Origin: Acidobacteriota bacterium
GTDB lineage: Bacteria > Acidobacteriota > Terriglobia > Terriglobales > Acidobacteriaceae
Length of the DNA: 56,482 bases
Assembly (NCBI GenBank): GCA_013285705.1
Contig: JABDHA010000015.1
Location: forward strand, 1 to 56,482
Direction: 5' to 3'
The notes beneath the pieces were generated by a model, which did no database searches, was not told the DNA's origin, and saw only the letters and a list, made by a program, of their open reading frames with translations. The first letter of the stretch is position 1. Each line of letters starts with the position of its first letter. Position numbers and translations under genes: made by a program. Of this stretch, positions 1 through 8,260 are shown one piece after another.

Positions 1-1
1 C

Positions 2-985
2 TCGCCGCTGGTGGGATTCGGCTGCGCGGCGCTGCTGCTTCTGCTGCTGAAGGTGCTGGTGAAGAACCCGGCGCTGTACGAGTCGCCGAAGGGCACGGAG
101 CCGCCGCCATTCTGGATTCGCGGACTGCTGATTTTGACCTGCACGGGCGTGAGCTTCGGGCACGGGTCGAATGACGGGCAGAAGGGCATGGGCCTGATCA
201 TGCTGATTCTGATTGGCACGGTGCCGACGGCTTACGCGCTGAACCATGCGATTGGGATCGGCCAGGTACCGGATTTTACGGCGGTGTCAGAACAGGCAGT
301 GCATGTGTTGAGCGGATATGTGTCGCAGGATGCGGTCATGGACGATGCACGCAACGACCTGACGGATTACATCCGCACCAAGCAGTACACTGCGACCACT
401 GCGCTGGCGGCGCGTCAGCTGGCCATCGACATCGAGCACGAAGTGCAGCAGTACAAGTCGCTGGCTGGTGTCCCGGCCGGCCAGCAGCAGAACGTTCGCA
501 ACGATATGTACGTGGAAAGCGAAGCGTTGCGGCTGATGGCGAAAAACAATACGCCGCAACTCAGCGATGCAGAAACCTCCGTATTGACGAACTACAAGAA
601 GCATCTGGACACATCGACCAAGTTCATTCCGACATGGGTGAAGGTGGCTGTAGCCCTGGCGCTTGGACTGGGCACGATGGTGGGCTGGAAGCGCATTGTG
701 GTGACCGTGGGCGAAAAGATCGGCAAGGAGCACCTGACCTATGCGCAGGGTGCCTCGGCGGAGATTGTGGCTGCATGCACGATCATCGCGGCGGACCAGT
801 TCAAGATGCCGGTGTCTACGACGCACGTGCTCTCGTCGGGCATTGCGGGAACGATGATGGCAAATGGAAGCGGGTTGCAGCTTGCGACCATCCGGAATAT
901 TGCGCTGGCGTGGGTCTTTACGCTGCCGGTCGCGGCATTGCTGGCTGGCGGCATCTTCTGGGGGCTGCGGCAGTTCCTGCACTAG
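2..985 (+). CDS. PiT-family inorganic phosphate transporter, 3' part
   Basis: This is the C-terminal 327 residues of an inner-membrane phosphate permease of the PiT/PHO4 family; the reading frame is open at the window edge, so the start lies outside. The family signature GHGSNDGQKGMG is visible at about residue 55 of the visible part, followed by hydrophobic segments, a soluble central loop (about residues 90-205) rich in charged residues, and a closing pair of helices containing MPVSTTHVLSSGIAGTMM, the second conserved PiT repeat. Family knowledge: these carriers import phosphate, usually as a metal-phosphate complex, with a cation. A strong inverted repeat follows the stop codon by 7 nt. 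Family call is secure; whether it is a high- or low-affinity system cannot be told. Confidence 0.9.
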   Translation, partial: SPLVGFGCAALLLLLLKVLVKNPALYESPKGTEPPPFWIRGLLILTCTGVSFGHGSNDGQKGMGLIMLILIGTVPTAYALNHAIGIGQVPDFTAVSEQAVHVLSGYVSQDAVMDDARNDLTDYIRTKQYTATTALAARQLAIDIEHEVQQYKSLAGVPAGQQQNVRNDMYVESEALRLMAKNNTPQLSDAETSVLTNYKKHLDTSTKFIPTWVKVAVALALGLGTMVGWKRIVVTVGEKIGKEHLTYAQGASAEIVAACTIIAADQFKMPVSTTHVLSSGIAGTMMANGSGLQLATIRNIALAWVFTLPVAALLAGGIFWGLRQFLH

Positions 986-992
986 AACATTT

Positions 993-1070
993 CCACCGCC
1001 AAGGCGCAAAGAACGCCAAGAAAAACGCAAAGATTTTCTATTCTTGGCGGCCTTCGCGCCTTGGCGGTGG
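993..1070. repeat. palindromic element, possible terminator
   Basis: Perfect 15-bp arms: CCACCGCCAAGGCGC (993-1007) and its reverse complement (1056-1070), with a second inner pairing (CGCCAAGAA with TTCTTGGCG). The element sits between the phosphate transporter and scpB. A degenerate one-armed copy lies at 10219-10258 inside the gcv operon, so this is a repeated element and not only a local terminator. No T tract follows the stem, so intrinsic termination is uncertain. Confidence 0.75.
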
Positions 1071-1172
1071 ACTTCCTGATCGGCAACTTTTCGCAAAAAG
1101 GCGGCGCTTCGGTAGTATCAAAGAGAACCGGAGCGCCGTTTTATGTTCGGGCGTATCCTGTCCCCTGAAAGC

Positions 1173-2324
1173 ATGAGCCTAAAAGCAAAGATTGAAGCGG
1201 TGGTCTACGCCGCAGAAGAACCTGTGACGCTGGCGCAGCTCGCCGGCCTGTTCGCTGAAGAGGCGCTCGAAGAAAAGCGTGTGCGCGAGGCTGCGGCGCA
1301 GTCGGCTGAGCCTTTGAACCCAGTGACGACGAATGAAGTGCCGGTGAATGAAGACGCGGTGGCTATCAGCGCGGAAGTTGTGGCTCCGGATGATGGCGTG
1401 ATTCCGGCGCTGCCGGAAGAGTCCGCCGAGCCCTTAACGGTCGAAGAGGCGGCTGCGATGGCTGCGCGGGCTTCTGAGCAGGAACCGACGAAGACTGAGG
1501 ATGAGGCCGCTGCTATGCCTTCTCCTGAACATGAAAAGCCTGGGGCAGAGCCGGAGAACGAAAAGCCTGCGGCAGAGGACGCCAAGCGCGCTGCGCGGCA
1601 GCGGGATCGCGAGGTGCGCGAGGAGCTGCGCCGGGCCATGCAGGAGCTGATCGCCGACTATGCCGAGGGCGACCGCGGCATGGAGATCCGCGAGATTGCG
1701 GGCGGCTACCGCGTGGGCACAAAGCCGGAGTATCACGACGCGGTGCGGGGGTTTGTGAAGAGCCTGAAGCCGCCGATCAAGCTGTCCCTGCAGGCGCTGG
1801 AGACGCTGGCGGTGATCGCCTACAAGCAGCCGGTGACGGCGCCGGAGGTGGGCGAGATTCGCGGCGTGGATTCGGCGGGCGTGATCGGGTCGCTGATCAG
1901 CCGTAAGCTGATCACGACGGCGGGGCGCAAGCAGGTGATCGGCAGGCCGATTCTCTATAAGACGACCAAGGAATTTTTGCTGCGCTTTGGGTTGAAGGAC
2001 CTGAACGAGCTGCCGTCGATGGAAGAGTTCGAGAAGATGGCGGCGGGCGAGCTGTCGGAGCCGGGTGAGCTTCCGTTTGAGGAGCGGGCGGTGAGGGTGC
2101 ATCCAGAGGCTGAAGAGCTGGAGGAGGCCGACGCCGAGGCTGAGGAAGAATCAGAAGCCGAGGAGAGGGCGAAGGCTCAGGCTGCGGTTGAAATTACAGA
2201 CGAGACGGCGGGCGAAGAGGCTGAAGATGTTCCCGGCATCGCGGTCGAAATCGAGATTGAGACTGAGGATGCGGAAGAGACCGAAGACCAGACAGAGGAA
2301 AAGCCAGTGGAGCATCAGTCATGA
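1173..2324 (+). CDS. scpB: segregation and condensation protein B (ScpB) with large acidic insertion
   Basis: ScpB is the winged-helix partner of the SMC-ScpA condensin that compacts and segregates the chromosome. The protein starts MSLKAKIEAVVYAAEEPVTL, the usual ScpB beginning, and its second winged helix is clear (SLQALETLAVIAYKQPVTAPEV, then GVIGSLISRKLI). It is 383 residues against about 180-200 in most bacteria. A roughly 105-residue Glu/Ala/Pro-rich low-complexity stretch (about residues 42-146) is placed inside the first winged helix, and an acidic Glu-rich tail follows residue 275. An in-frame ATG at 1143 has a GGAG 9 nt upstream and is an alternative start adding 10 residues. The gene overlaps rluB by 4 nt (ATGA), so the two are translationally coupled. 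No scpA is seen in the window. Confidence 0.9.
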   Translation: MSLKAKIEAVVYAAEEPVTLAQLAGLFAEEALEEKRVREAAAQSAEPLNPVTTNEVPVNEDAVAISAEVVAPDDGVIPALPEESAEPLTVEEAAAMAARASEQEPTKTEDEAAAMPSPEHEKPGAEPENEKPAAEDAKRAARQRDREVREELRRAMQELIADYAEGDRGMEIREIAGGYRVGTKPEYHDAVRGFVKSLKPPIKLSLQALETLAVIAYKQPVTAPEVGEIRGVDSAGVIGSLISRKLITTAGRKQVIGRPILYKTTKEFLLRFGLKDLNELPSMEEFEKMAAGELSEPGELPFEERAVRVHPEAEELEEADAEAEEESEAEERAKAQAAVEITDETAGEEAEDVPGIAVEIEIETEDAEETEDQTEEKPVEHQS

Positions 2325-3184
2325 GTGAGCCTATCCGGCTACAGAAGATCATCGCTCAGGCTGGCATCGTTTCGCGGCGCAAGGCTGAGGAGCTGATTCT
2401 CGAAGGCCGCGTGCAAGTGAACGGGCAGGTGGTGACGGAGCTTGGCACGAAGGCCGATCCGGAGCGCGACCATGTTCGCGTGGACGGCAAGCTGCTGCAC
2501 GGCGCGCAGAAGCATCGCTACCTGATGCTCAATAAGCCCAAGGGATTTGTCACGACCGCCAGCGATCCGGAAGGGCGTCCGACGGTGATGCAGTTTGTCG
2601 AGCGGGCTAGCGTGCGCATTTTCCCGGTGGGACGCCTCGATTACCTGAGCGAAGGCCTGTTGCTGATGACCAACGACGGCGAGCTGGCCAACGCGCTGAC
2701 TCGGGCTGCGACCAAGGTCGAGAAGGTGTATCTGGTCAAGGTCAGCGGCAAGCCGGCCGAGTCTGGGCTCGAACAGTTGCGGTCGGGAATCATGATCGAG
2801 CGTGGGAAGCCGGGATCGCGCGAGGGTCGCGTGATGACGCAGCCGACAAAGATCAAGCTGATCCGCGACGCGGAGAATCCCTGGTACGAGATGACGCTCA
2901 CCGAGGGGCGGAACCGCGAGCTGCGCAAGATGTTTGAGGAGATTGGGCACCACGTCGAGAAGATTCGCCGCGTAGGCTACGGGCCGCTTGTGCTCGATGT
3001 GCCTCCGGGCGAGGTGCGGGATTTGTCCGAGGCTGAGGTGGAGTCATTGCGGCGGGCGGCGCGGCCTAAGAGCGCGAAGGTGGCTCTTAAGGCTAAGACG
3101 CTGTCGAAGACAGTCCCGGAAAAGCATTCGAAAACTGCCGCAAAACGGCCGGCCAAGAAGACAACGCAGCGCAAGAGCCGGTAA
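2321..3184 (+). CDS. rluB: 23S rRNA pseudouridine synthase, RluB/RsuA family
   Basis: Pseudouridine synthase of the RsuA/RluB/RluE/RluF family. It has an N-terminal S4 RNA-binding domain (about residues 5-60: RLQKIIAQAGIVSRRKAEELI), then the catalytic domain with GRLDYLSEGLLLMTNDG, where Asp107 is the family's catalytic aspartate, and TEGRNRELRKMFEEIGH near the end. The last 45 residues are a Lys/Arg/Ala-rich basic tail, likely an rRNA-binding extension. The start codon overlaps the scpB stop (ATGA); the scpB-rluB pair is common in many bacteria. RluB (large-subunit rRNA) is preferred over RsuA because of the scpB neighbourhood and the basic tail, but the exact target uridine is inferred. Confidence 0.9.
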   Translation: MSEPIRLQKIIAQAGIVSRRKAEELILEGRVQVNGQVVTELGTKADPERDHVRVDGKLLHGAQKHRYLMLNKPKGFVTTASDPEGRPTVMQFVERASVRIFPVGRLDYLSEGLLLMTNDGELANALTRAATKVEKVYLVKVSGKPAESGLEQLRSGIMIERGKPGSREGRVMTQPTKIKLIRDAENPWYEMTLTEGRNRELRKMFEEIGHHVEKIRRVGYGPLVLDVPPGEVRDLSEAEVESLRRAARPKSAKVALKAKTLSKTVPEKHSKTAAKRPAKKTTQRKSR

Positions 3185-3265
3185 ATGCGGGCTTATCTGC
3201 TGGCGAATTTCGAGCGGGGCCTTGCTTGAAAATTTCGAGGACCGTGGCACTCGAAATTGTGATTG

Positions 3266-3296
3266 GATTCTTCGTCGCTATGCTCCTCAGAATGAC
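3266..3296 (+). repeat. dispersed repeat, GATTCTTCG...CAGAATGAC type
   Basis: Same core as the copy at 4087-4117 (GATTCTTCGTCGCTA then GCTCCTCAGAATGAC, one base different). Its last bases contain the ATG that is the best start codon of the next gene (3292). Confidence 0.7.
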
Positions 3297-4005
3297 CCGG
3301 GCTTTGCGGTTTATTTTTATCTGCTGCATAACTTCGGCGCTGAACTTTTTCTTACTGTTGCCGGTTTCGGGTCAAAGTTGCCCTTCGGCTGGTGGCGATG
3401 CTGTCGCCTTATCCACTCTTAGCGGCTCTGTGCGCATTCATGATGGGACGCGTCCATGGATTGGTCTTGCGTTGGCAAAACCAACATGTGGAATCAAGGA
3501 AATTGAACTTGCATTCGGCAAACGCGAGGATTGGACTCGGACGAAATCTTTGCAGGGATGCCATGTAACAGCAACCGGCATCATTTCGGAAAGTATGACG
3601 GTGTATTACTCCGCTGTATTGAATCTCTTCGATCCGGTGGTTGTGCCGGATCAATCCTGCAAGTCTAAGCCTGTCAAGAGCAATAGCATCGATAGCGCGT
3701 TACCTGAAGGTTTGCTCTCTTATCGAGCTACGGTCTACATCGACGTCAGCCACAATCTACCGTTGGATGGTAAAGCTTGGACTCTCAGCGGTGCCGCGCT
3801 GATTTCACCAAGCTGGCAAGCTTATGCTCAGCCGTCATTGAACGGAGAAAAAGATCTCGACTTGCAGTGTCATGAAGGGTTTGCGCTGCAGAGCTTCTCG
3901 AGCGACCCACCGAATGCCGCTGCAATCTTTGCCCCGGGCGTTGTGAGGCTCTCGAGTTCGGAATTGGGGCCGAGTCGGTTAACGATCGTTTGCAAAAAGA
4001 ACTAA
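3292..4005 (+). CDS. hypothetical secreted protein
   Basis: Unrecognised protein of 237 residues with an N-terminal signal peptide: MTRALRFIFICC, a hydrophobic core, then VSGQS as a likely cleavage site near residue 28. The mature part has several cysteines (CPSAGG, KPTCGIKE, LQGCHVT, DQSCKS, LQCHEG, IVCKKN), suiting an exported disulfide-bonded protein. The arrangement of a strand-rich opening, a PTCG segment and a later HVTATG segment faintly resembles DUF4431 proteins, a weak guess. I chose the ATG at 3292 because translation from 3226 would put 22 repeat-encoded residues before the signal peptide. The coding region looks lower in G+C than its neighbours, which together with the flanking repeats suggests acquired DNA. 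Confidence 0.6.
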   Translation: MTRALRFIFICCITSALNFFLLLPVSGQSCPSAGGDAVALSTLSGSVRIHDGTRPWIGLALAKPTCGIKEIELAFGKREDWTRTKSLQGCHVTATGIISESMTVYYSAVLNLFDPVVVPDQSCKSKPVKSNSIDSALPEGLLSYRATVYIDVSHNLPLDGKAWTLSGAALISPSWQAYAQPSLNGEKDLDLQCHEGFALQSFSSDPPNAAAIFAPGVVRLSSSELGPSRLTIVCKKN

Positions 4006-4040
4006 ACTGTTTTTCTTCCGGAATGGATTCATTTGACGAC

Positions 4041-4117
4041 GTCATTCTGTGAAATCTCAGCAACATCGGCTCACTTGCATCGCTGAGATTCTTCGTCGCT
4101 ACGCTCCTCAGAATGAC
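4041..4117. repeat. palindromic repeat element, full copy
   Basis: Terminal arms GTCATTCTG (4041-4049) and CAGAATGAC (4109-4117), with an inner stem AATCTCAGC (4053-4061) / GCTGAGATT (4082-4090). It lies between two convergent genes. This is the most complete copy of the repeat family scattered through the window. Confidence 0.75.
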
Positions 4118-4186
4118 GAGTAGTGGGGTTGATGGGGTGCTGAACCAAGTGAACTGCACCCCGCATTCTCTTCTAATTTCTCTGGT

Positions 4187-5056
4187 TTACTTTGCGTCGG
4201 CTTCGATGGCTGCCCATTCGGTGTCGCTTAGCTTTACGTTTGCAGCCGCTATATTTTCTTCCAAGTGCTTCACGGAAGAGGTTCCTGGAATCGGCAGCAT
4301 GACTGGCGAGCGGTGCAGCAGCCAGGCCAGAGAGAGCTGGGAGACGGTCGCGTTGTGGCGCTTGGCGGCGCTATCCAGTGGGCCGCCGTGGCGGGCCAGT
4401 TTGCCTGCGGCTACGGGGAACCAGGGAATGAAGGCCAAGTTGTGTTTTGTGCAGTAATCGACGACATCTTCATGCTGGCGGTCGCCGAGGTTGTATTGGT
4501 TCTGCACGCTTACGATCTCGATGACTTTGCGCGCCTGGTCGATCTCTTTGGGCTTGACCTCGGATAGACCGACGTGGCGAATCTTGCCCTGCTCCTGCAG
4601 CCTTTTGATGATGCCGAGGGATTCCTCGACGGGCACTTTGGGATCGATGCGGTGCAACTGCCATAGGTCGATGCGCTCGACTTTCAGACGGCGCAGGCTC
4701 ATCTCGACTTCCTGATGCAGGTATTCGGGACGGCCGAGCATGGACCACTGATTCGGGCCGGTGCGCACGAAGCCAGCTTTGGTTGCAATGACCAGTCCCT
4801 TTGCGTATGGGTGGAGCGCTTCGCCAATCAGCTCCTCGCTCACATACGGGCCGTAGGAATCGGCGGTGTCGATAAAGTTCACGCCCAGCTCGACGGCGCG
4901 GCGCAAAACCTTTTTCGCCTCATCGGGATTTTTGGGGTAGCCCCAGATACCGTCTCCTGTGATGCGCATGGCGCCATAGCCGAGCCGGCGCACGGTGAGA
5001 TCGCCGCCGAGGGCGAAGGTCTCGTTCGAATCCGTATGGGTTAGTTTGGTAGACAT
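4187..5056 (-). CDS. aldo/keto reductase
   Basis: NAD(P)H-dependent oxidoreductase of the aldo/keto reductase superfamily, 289 residues, cytosolic. The catalytic tetrad is present: Asp63 and Tyr68 in [10 protein letters not shown], Lys93 in IATKAG, His125 in LWQLHRID. The cofactor-binding C-terminal part contains [15 protein letters not shown]. The protein most resembles the AKR13-like group of general aldehyde/ketone reductases; its substrate cannot be read from sequence. It is transcribed alone, divergently from msrA with 216 nt between the two starts. Confidence 0.88.
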   Translation of the reverse strand: MSTKLTHTDSNETFALGGDLTVRRLGYGAMRITGDGIWGYPKNPDEAKKVLRRAVELGVNFIDTADSYGPYVSEELIGEALHPYAKGLVIATKAGFVRTGPNQWSMLGRPEYLHQEVEMSLRRLKVERIDLWQLHRIDPKVPVEESLGIIKRLQEQGKIRHVGLSEVKPKEIDQARKVIEIVSVQNQYNLGDRQHEDVVDYCTKHNLAFIPWFPVAAGKLARHGGPLDSAAKRHNATVSQLSLAWLLHRSPVMLPIPGTSSVKHLEENIAAANVKLSDTEWAAIEADAK

Positions 5057-5272
5057 GCTGATTTGGATGCCCGCTCCGCTATTTTGGTCGAACTTTCTGC
5101 GGGCTCCCGGTGCGGCGTAGAGGCTTACAATACCTCAACGGAATTGGGTGCGAGGCAGGTCGCGGGAATGAATCGAATACCGCGATTTGGGATCTATTAC
5201 TCGTACCGAGGATGCTGCCTGTTCCTCAATGTTGAGGGAGGATTGGGCCGATCATCCTGCAAGGGGGTTTTC

Positions 5273-5743
5273 ATGGAAAAAGCGACATTTGGCGCGGGCT
5301 GTTTCTGGGGTGTGGAAGTGGAGTTCGGGCGAATTTCGGGAGTTTTGGAAACGGCTGTGGGTTATGAGGGCGGAAAGCTCGACCAGCCGACTTACAAAGA
5401 TGTTTGCACGGATGCAACCGGGCACGCGGAAGTGGTAGAACTGACCTTCGATCCGGCAAAGGTGAGCTATGAGCGGCTGCTCGAAGCATTCTTCGCGCTG
5501 CACGATCCGACTACGCTCAATCGCCAGGGGCCTGACTGGGGCACGCAATACCGCTCGGTGATTTTCTTCCACTCACCGGAGCAGGAAGCGACGGCGAAGC
5601 GCGTGATTGAGAAACTGACGGCGGAAAAGAAGTTTTCGAAGCCGATTGTGACGCAGGTGGTTCCAGCGCAGACCTTCTGGAAAGCCGAAGAGTACCACCA
5701 GAAGTATCTGGAGAAGCGCGGCGTGACCAGCTGCCATATTTAA
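5273..5743 (+). CDS. msrA: peptide-methionine (S)-S-oxide reductase MsrA
   Basis: Repairs oxidised methionine by reducing the S-sulfoxide form. The GCFWGVE motif at residues 9-15 carries the catalytic Cys10, and the later elements GYEGG, GHAEVVE, HDPTTLNRQGPDWGTQYRS and AEEYHQKYL are typical of the family. A cysteine close to the C-terminus (TSCHI) is a plausible resolving residue. The length is 156 residues, normal for a stand-alone MsrA. The frame is open further upstream to 5063, but the ATG at 5273 is preferred: it has AAGGGGG just upstream and begins where the family begins. No MsrB is nearby. Confidence 0.93.
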   Translation: MEKATFGAGCFWGVEVEFGRISGVLETAVGYEGGKLDQPTYKDVCTDATGHAEVVELTFDPAKVSYERLLEAFFALHDPTTLNRQGPDWGTQYRSVIFFHSPEQEATAKRVIEKLTAEKKFSKPIVTQVVPAQTFWKAEEYHQKYLEKRGVTSCHI

Positions 5744-5785
5744 GGCAGGGTGGATTCCCGCAGCGGCTAACGGCGCATTGCATTG

Positions 5786-5834
5786 AAGACAGGTGAGCGC
5801 GGGCTAAAACCGACCCTTACCTGTCTTTTCTATT
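5786..5834. terminator. bidirectional intrinsic terminator between msrA and the barrel protein
   Basis: Arms AAGACAGGT (5786-5794) and ACCTGTCTT (5819-5827), followed by a T-rich stretch on the plus strand. The two flanking genes converge here. Confidence 0.6.
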
Positions 5835-5843
5835 TCAGTTCTC

Positions 5844-6911
5844 TTAAAAGTGGTGGGAGATGCCGACGATGACGGTGTAGTCGGCGAAAAAAGCGTCTCC
5901 GTTGGCGGTGCCGTTTTCGAGCTCAGGCACGCTGGGTTCGCGGTTGCGGGCCAGCGCCCACGGACCATTCACGGAGATGGTGTCGCGACGGTAGTTGTAC
6001 ATTACACCGGGATCGAGCGAGACGATGTATCCGGGGCGACGAAACCCGTCGTTGCCGCCGAACAGATCGTGGGCTGGCACGCCCTCGTCGCGAACACCAA
6101 GGCTGAAGGCGAGTCCGCGGATCTTAGGCACTCCCTGTGACAGGCCGGCACGCCATAGATATTGATCGGTAACGGACATGACGCCCTGCCCAGGCTGCGT
6201 ACGGAAGGTGAGTACTCCATTGGTGTCTTCGGGATTCGAGAGATATTGTCCCTGGAGATAGCCGAAGGAATGGTGCCAAAAGCTTTTGTAGGCCTGTGTG
6301 GCGGCGACAAAGCCCCATCCGCCATCACCCGGCTGCAGGGATTGATCGGCTGTGGCCTTGATGATGTGTCCTTGATACATAGCGGAGCCAGTGGCATCGT
6401 TGATGCCGGTTGGGATCTTCAACGAGAGGCTCAGCGCGATGTTGCCGTTGTTTTCTGTGGGAGGGCGGAAGATCCACGCCTGGGCGCCGACGGTTAAATC
6501 GCCAACTCCGCTGACCTGAAAGATGCCGGTGGGCGGATAGATCTGATTGCGGGTGCCGTCGAAGACGGGAACGTCGGCGATGAGGCTCCATCGCGGAGTC
6601 AGGCGGTATTCGATCCCGATATCGAAGATATTTTGATGATTGCGAACGACGGTGGGGCGGTTGATCTCGTTGGTGCCGATGAAATATTTATTCGAATTGA
6701 AGACGCGGTAGCCCAGGTTCAGCGTGAGATTGTGGATGGACAGGCCGCCGGGGGTGTGTTCGTCCGCGTCTGATACCAATTCATTTAACGTTCGCTGGCT
6801 GGAATGGGCAGCCACGCAGCCTTGCGCGTGTGTGTTGCTGGTAAGACTGGCCACGGCGGCGAACAAAATAAACGCGCCGATGCTTCTCTGCTTCCAAGAG
6901 CTAGCTGACAT
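5844..6911 (-). CDS. putative outer-membrane beta-barrel protein
   Basis: A 355-residue exported protein: signal peptide MSASSWKQRSIGAFILFAAV ending near THAQG, then an N-terminal segment with Asp/Glu-His residues (SDADEHTPGG) and a series of alternating amphipathic strands ending in ISHHF, the terminal aromatic residue expected of an outer-membrane barrel. The pattern (SLSLKIPTG, LGYRVF, FDIGIEYRLTPRWSL) is like the MetA-pathway of phenol degradation / transporter-type barrel family. The start at 6911 was chosen over 7007 because GAGGT lies 5 nt upstream and the signal peptide starts there. The substrate is unknown. It is a single gene next to tRNA-Arg. Confidence 0.7.
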   Translation of the reverse strand: MSASSWKQRSIGAFILFAAVASLTSNTHAQGCVAAHSSQRTLNELVSDADEHTPGGLSIHNLTLNLGYRVFNSNKYFIGTNEINRPTVVRNHQNIFDIGIEYRLTPRWSLIADVPVFDGTRNQIYPPTGIFQVSGVGDLTVGAQAWIFRPPTENNGNIALSLSLKIPTGINDATGSAMYQGHIIKATADQSLQPGDGGWGFVAATQAYKSFWHHSFGYLQGQYLSNPEDTNGVLTFRTQPGQGVMSVTDQYLWRAGLSQGVPKIRGLAFSLGVRDEGVPAHDLFGGNDGFRRPGYIVSLDPGVMYNYRRDTISVNGPWALARNREPSVPELENGTANGDAFFADYTVIVGISHHF

Positions 6912-7081
6912 AACTGACCTCAAAAAAAGAAGTGCAAATTGAAACTGTGATTGGTTTTGTAATGCTGGCCAACTGTAGCGGCTCGTCGAGGCATTGTCTT
7001 GGAGCAAACGGTGGAGAAGGGCATCAACCCAAAGGATGGGTTTAGAGATCGAGAGGAGATCTGCGATGAATGACGAAGAAG

Positions 7082-7158
7082 TGGTGCGCCCGAGAGGATT
7101 CGAACCTCTGACCTAACGCTCCGGAGGCGTTCGCTCTATCCAGCTGAGCTACGGGCGC
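7082..7158 (-). tRNA. tRNA-Arg (CCG anticodon)
   Basis: Reading the minus strand, the acceptor stem GCGCCCG pairs with CGGGCGC, the D-arm is AGCTCAGCTGGATAGAGC, the anticodon stem AACGC/GCGTT encloses the loop CTCCGGA with anticodon CCG, and the T-arm has GGTTCGAATCC. Discriminator A and an encoded CCA complete 77 nt. A TATAGT box (7172-7177 on the plus strand, read in reverse) lies 14 nt upstream of the 5' end and is a likely -10 element. Confidence 0.97.
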
Positions 7159-7329
7159 GCATCACTAGGATACTATACCGGGTTTCTTTGCCGGCGATTG
7201 TCATCCATGATGTGCGGCGGAAGCCCGATTCCCCTTATTTTGACCGCATCCACTCTTGCGTTTTGACATGGAGGCCGCTTCACGTTCTGATGGAGACGCC
7301 GGTTCCGGCATGAAAAAGGAGAGTTCCCG

Positions 7330-7878
7330 ATGCAGCGTAGAAAATTCAGCATGGTCCTGTGTTGTGCGTTCCTAGGCACCTTGATCCAGCCCTTCGCAAA
7401 TGCGCAAGATGACAAGAAGCCGATGCCCAGCCCTCCGGCGCAGGCCACGGTGAGTTTTGGCAGCAAGACGGTGACCGTCAATTATGGCGCGCCTTCGATG
7501 CGTGGACGGAAGATATTCGGCGGTCTGGTTCCGTATGACCACTGGTGGCGGACAGGCGCGAACGAGGCGACGACTCTCAAGACGGATGTGAACCTCAGAA
7601 TCGGTGACCTGGGCGTGCCCGCCGGGACGTACACGCTTTATACGCTTCCAGAGAAGAGCGGGTGGACGCTCATCGTAAACAGGCAGACGGGACAGTGGGG
7701 AACGAAATATGACGTAACCCAGGACCTGGGGCGCGTGAAGATGGCAGAAGGCGTGATGCCGAGCAGCCCGGTGGAGACCTTTGAGATCAAGTTCGAGCAC
7801 ACCAAAGACCTTACGACGGAGATGTATCTGAAGTGGGAGACGACGAATGTCTATGTGAGCGTGACGGCTGTCCCTTAA
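7330..7878 (+). CDS. DUF2911 domain secreted protein
   Basis: A 182-residue exported protein of the DUF2911 family, whose function is not known. It has a signal peptide (RRKFSMVLCCAFLGTL, cleavage near FANAQ) and the family's signature block: VNYGAPSMRGRKIFGGLVPY, HWWRTGANEAT, then PAGTYTLYTLPE and the C-terminal MYLKWETTNVYV. GGAGAGTTCCCG lies upstream of the ATG as ribosome-binding region. Its stop codon overlaps the stop of the next, convergent gene (shared TTAA, 7875-7878). Likely periplasmic. Confidence 0.88.
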   Translation: MQRRKFSMVLCCAFLGTLIQPFANAQDDKKPMPSPPAQATVSFGSKTVTVNYGAPSMRGRKIFGGLVPYDHWWRTGANEATTLKTDVNLRIGDLGVPAGTYTLYTLPEKSGWTLIVNRQTGQWGTKYDVTQDLGRVKMAEGVMPSSPVETFEIKFEHTKDLTTEMYLKWETTNVYVSVTAVP

Positions 7879-8144
7879 GTCTGGTTGGCTTCTCGTGCCT
7901 GCTCCAGCTCCTGCATGACGGATTGGATCAATGCTTTCGCGCCATTGATTTCCGTCATGACGGTTTCGAGGTCGAGCGCAGGCTTGGAGGGGTTGCGGTT
8001 CGAGGTGCAATAGACTCCGTGCTGGCCGATGAGGATGAGCGCATCGGTCAGCGCGTCGAGTGAGACGGCGAGGCGTCCGCGCGCCGGTCCCATCATGAAT
8101 TCGTACTTTTCGAGCTCGTCGCGGCGGGTGTGGAAGATGGACAT
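7875..8144 (-). CDS. hypothetical small protein (89 aa)
   Basis: Unrecognised cytosolic protein, mostly helical in appearance, with no signal peptide or membrane segment. Evidence that it is real: AGGAG lies 5 nt before the ATG on the minus strand, the frame is clean, and its 3' end is packed against the DUF2911 gene (4-nt overlap of convergent stops). A C-terminal stretch (AKALIQSVMQELEQAREANQ) could form a coiled coil. No motif suggests a function. Confidence 0.6.
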   Translation of the reverse strand: MSIFHTRRDELEKYEFMMGPARGRLAVSLDALTDALILIGQHGVYCTSNRNPSKPALDLETVMTEINGAKALIQSVMQELEQAREANQT

Positions 8145-8169
8145 GTTGCTCCTGTCTGGGAATTCTTTA

Positions 8170-8250
8170 CCGCGGAGGACGCTAAGGTCACGCAGAGGTT
8201 CGCCGAGGAAAACCCTGCGGACCGCTGCGTTTACTTCGCGTCCTCTGCGG
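8170..8250. repeat. imperfect palindrome between small genes
   Basis: Arms CCGCGGAGGACGC (8170-8182) and GCGTCCTCTGCGG (8238-8250) differ by one base from perfect complementarity. The CCGCxGAGGACGC wording is another recurring intergenic type; a partial match (AACCGCGAAGGACGC) occurs around 11652. Confidence 0.65.
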
Positions 8251-8260
8251 TTTGGCTTTT

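Noticed and set aside
5063..5272. Extended MsrA start
   Set aside because: The extra 70 residues are unlike MsrA; AAGGGGG precedes the ATG at 5273.
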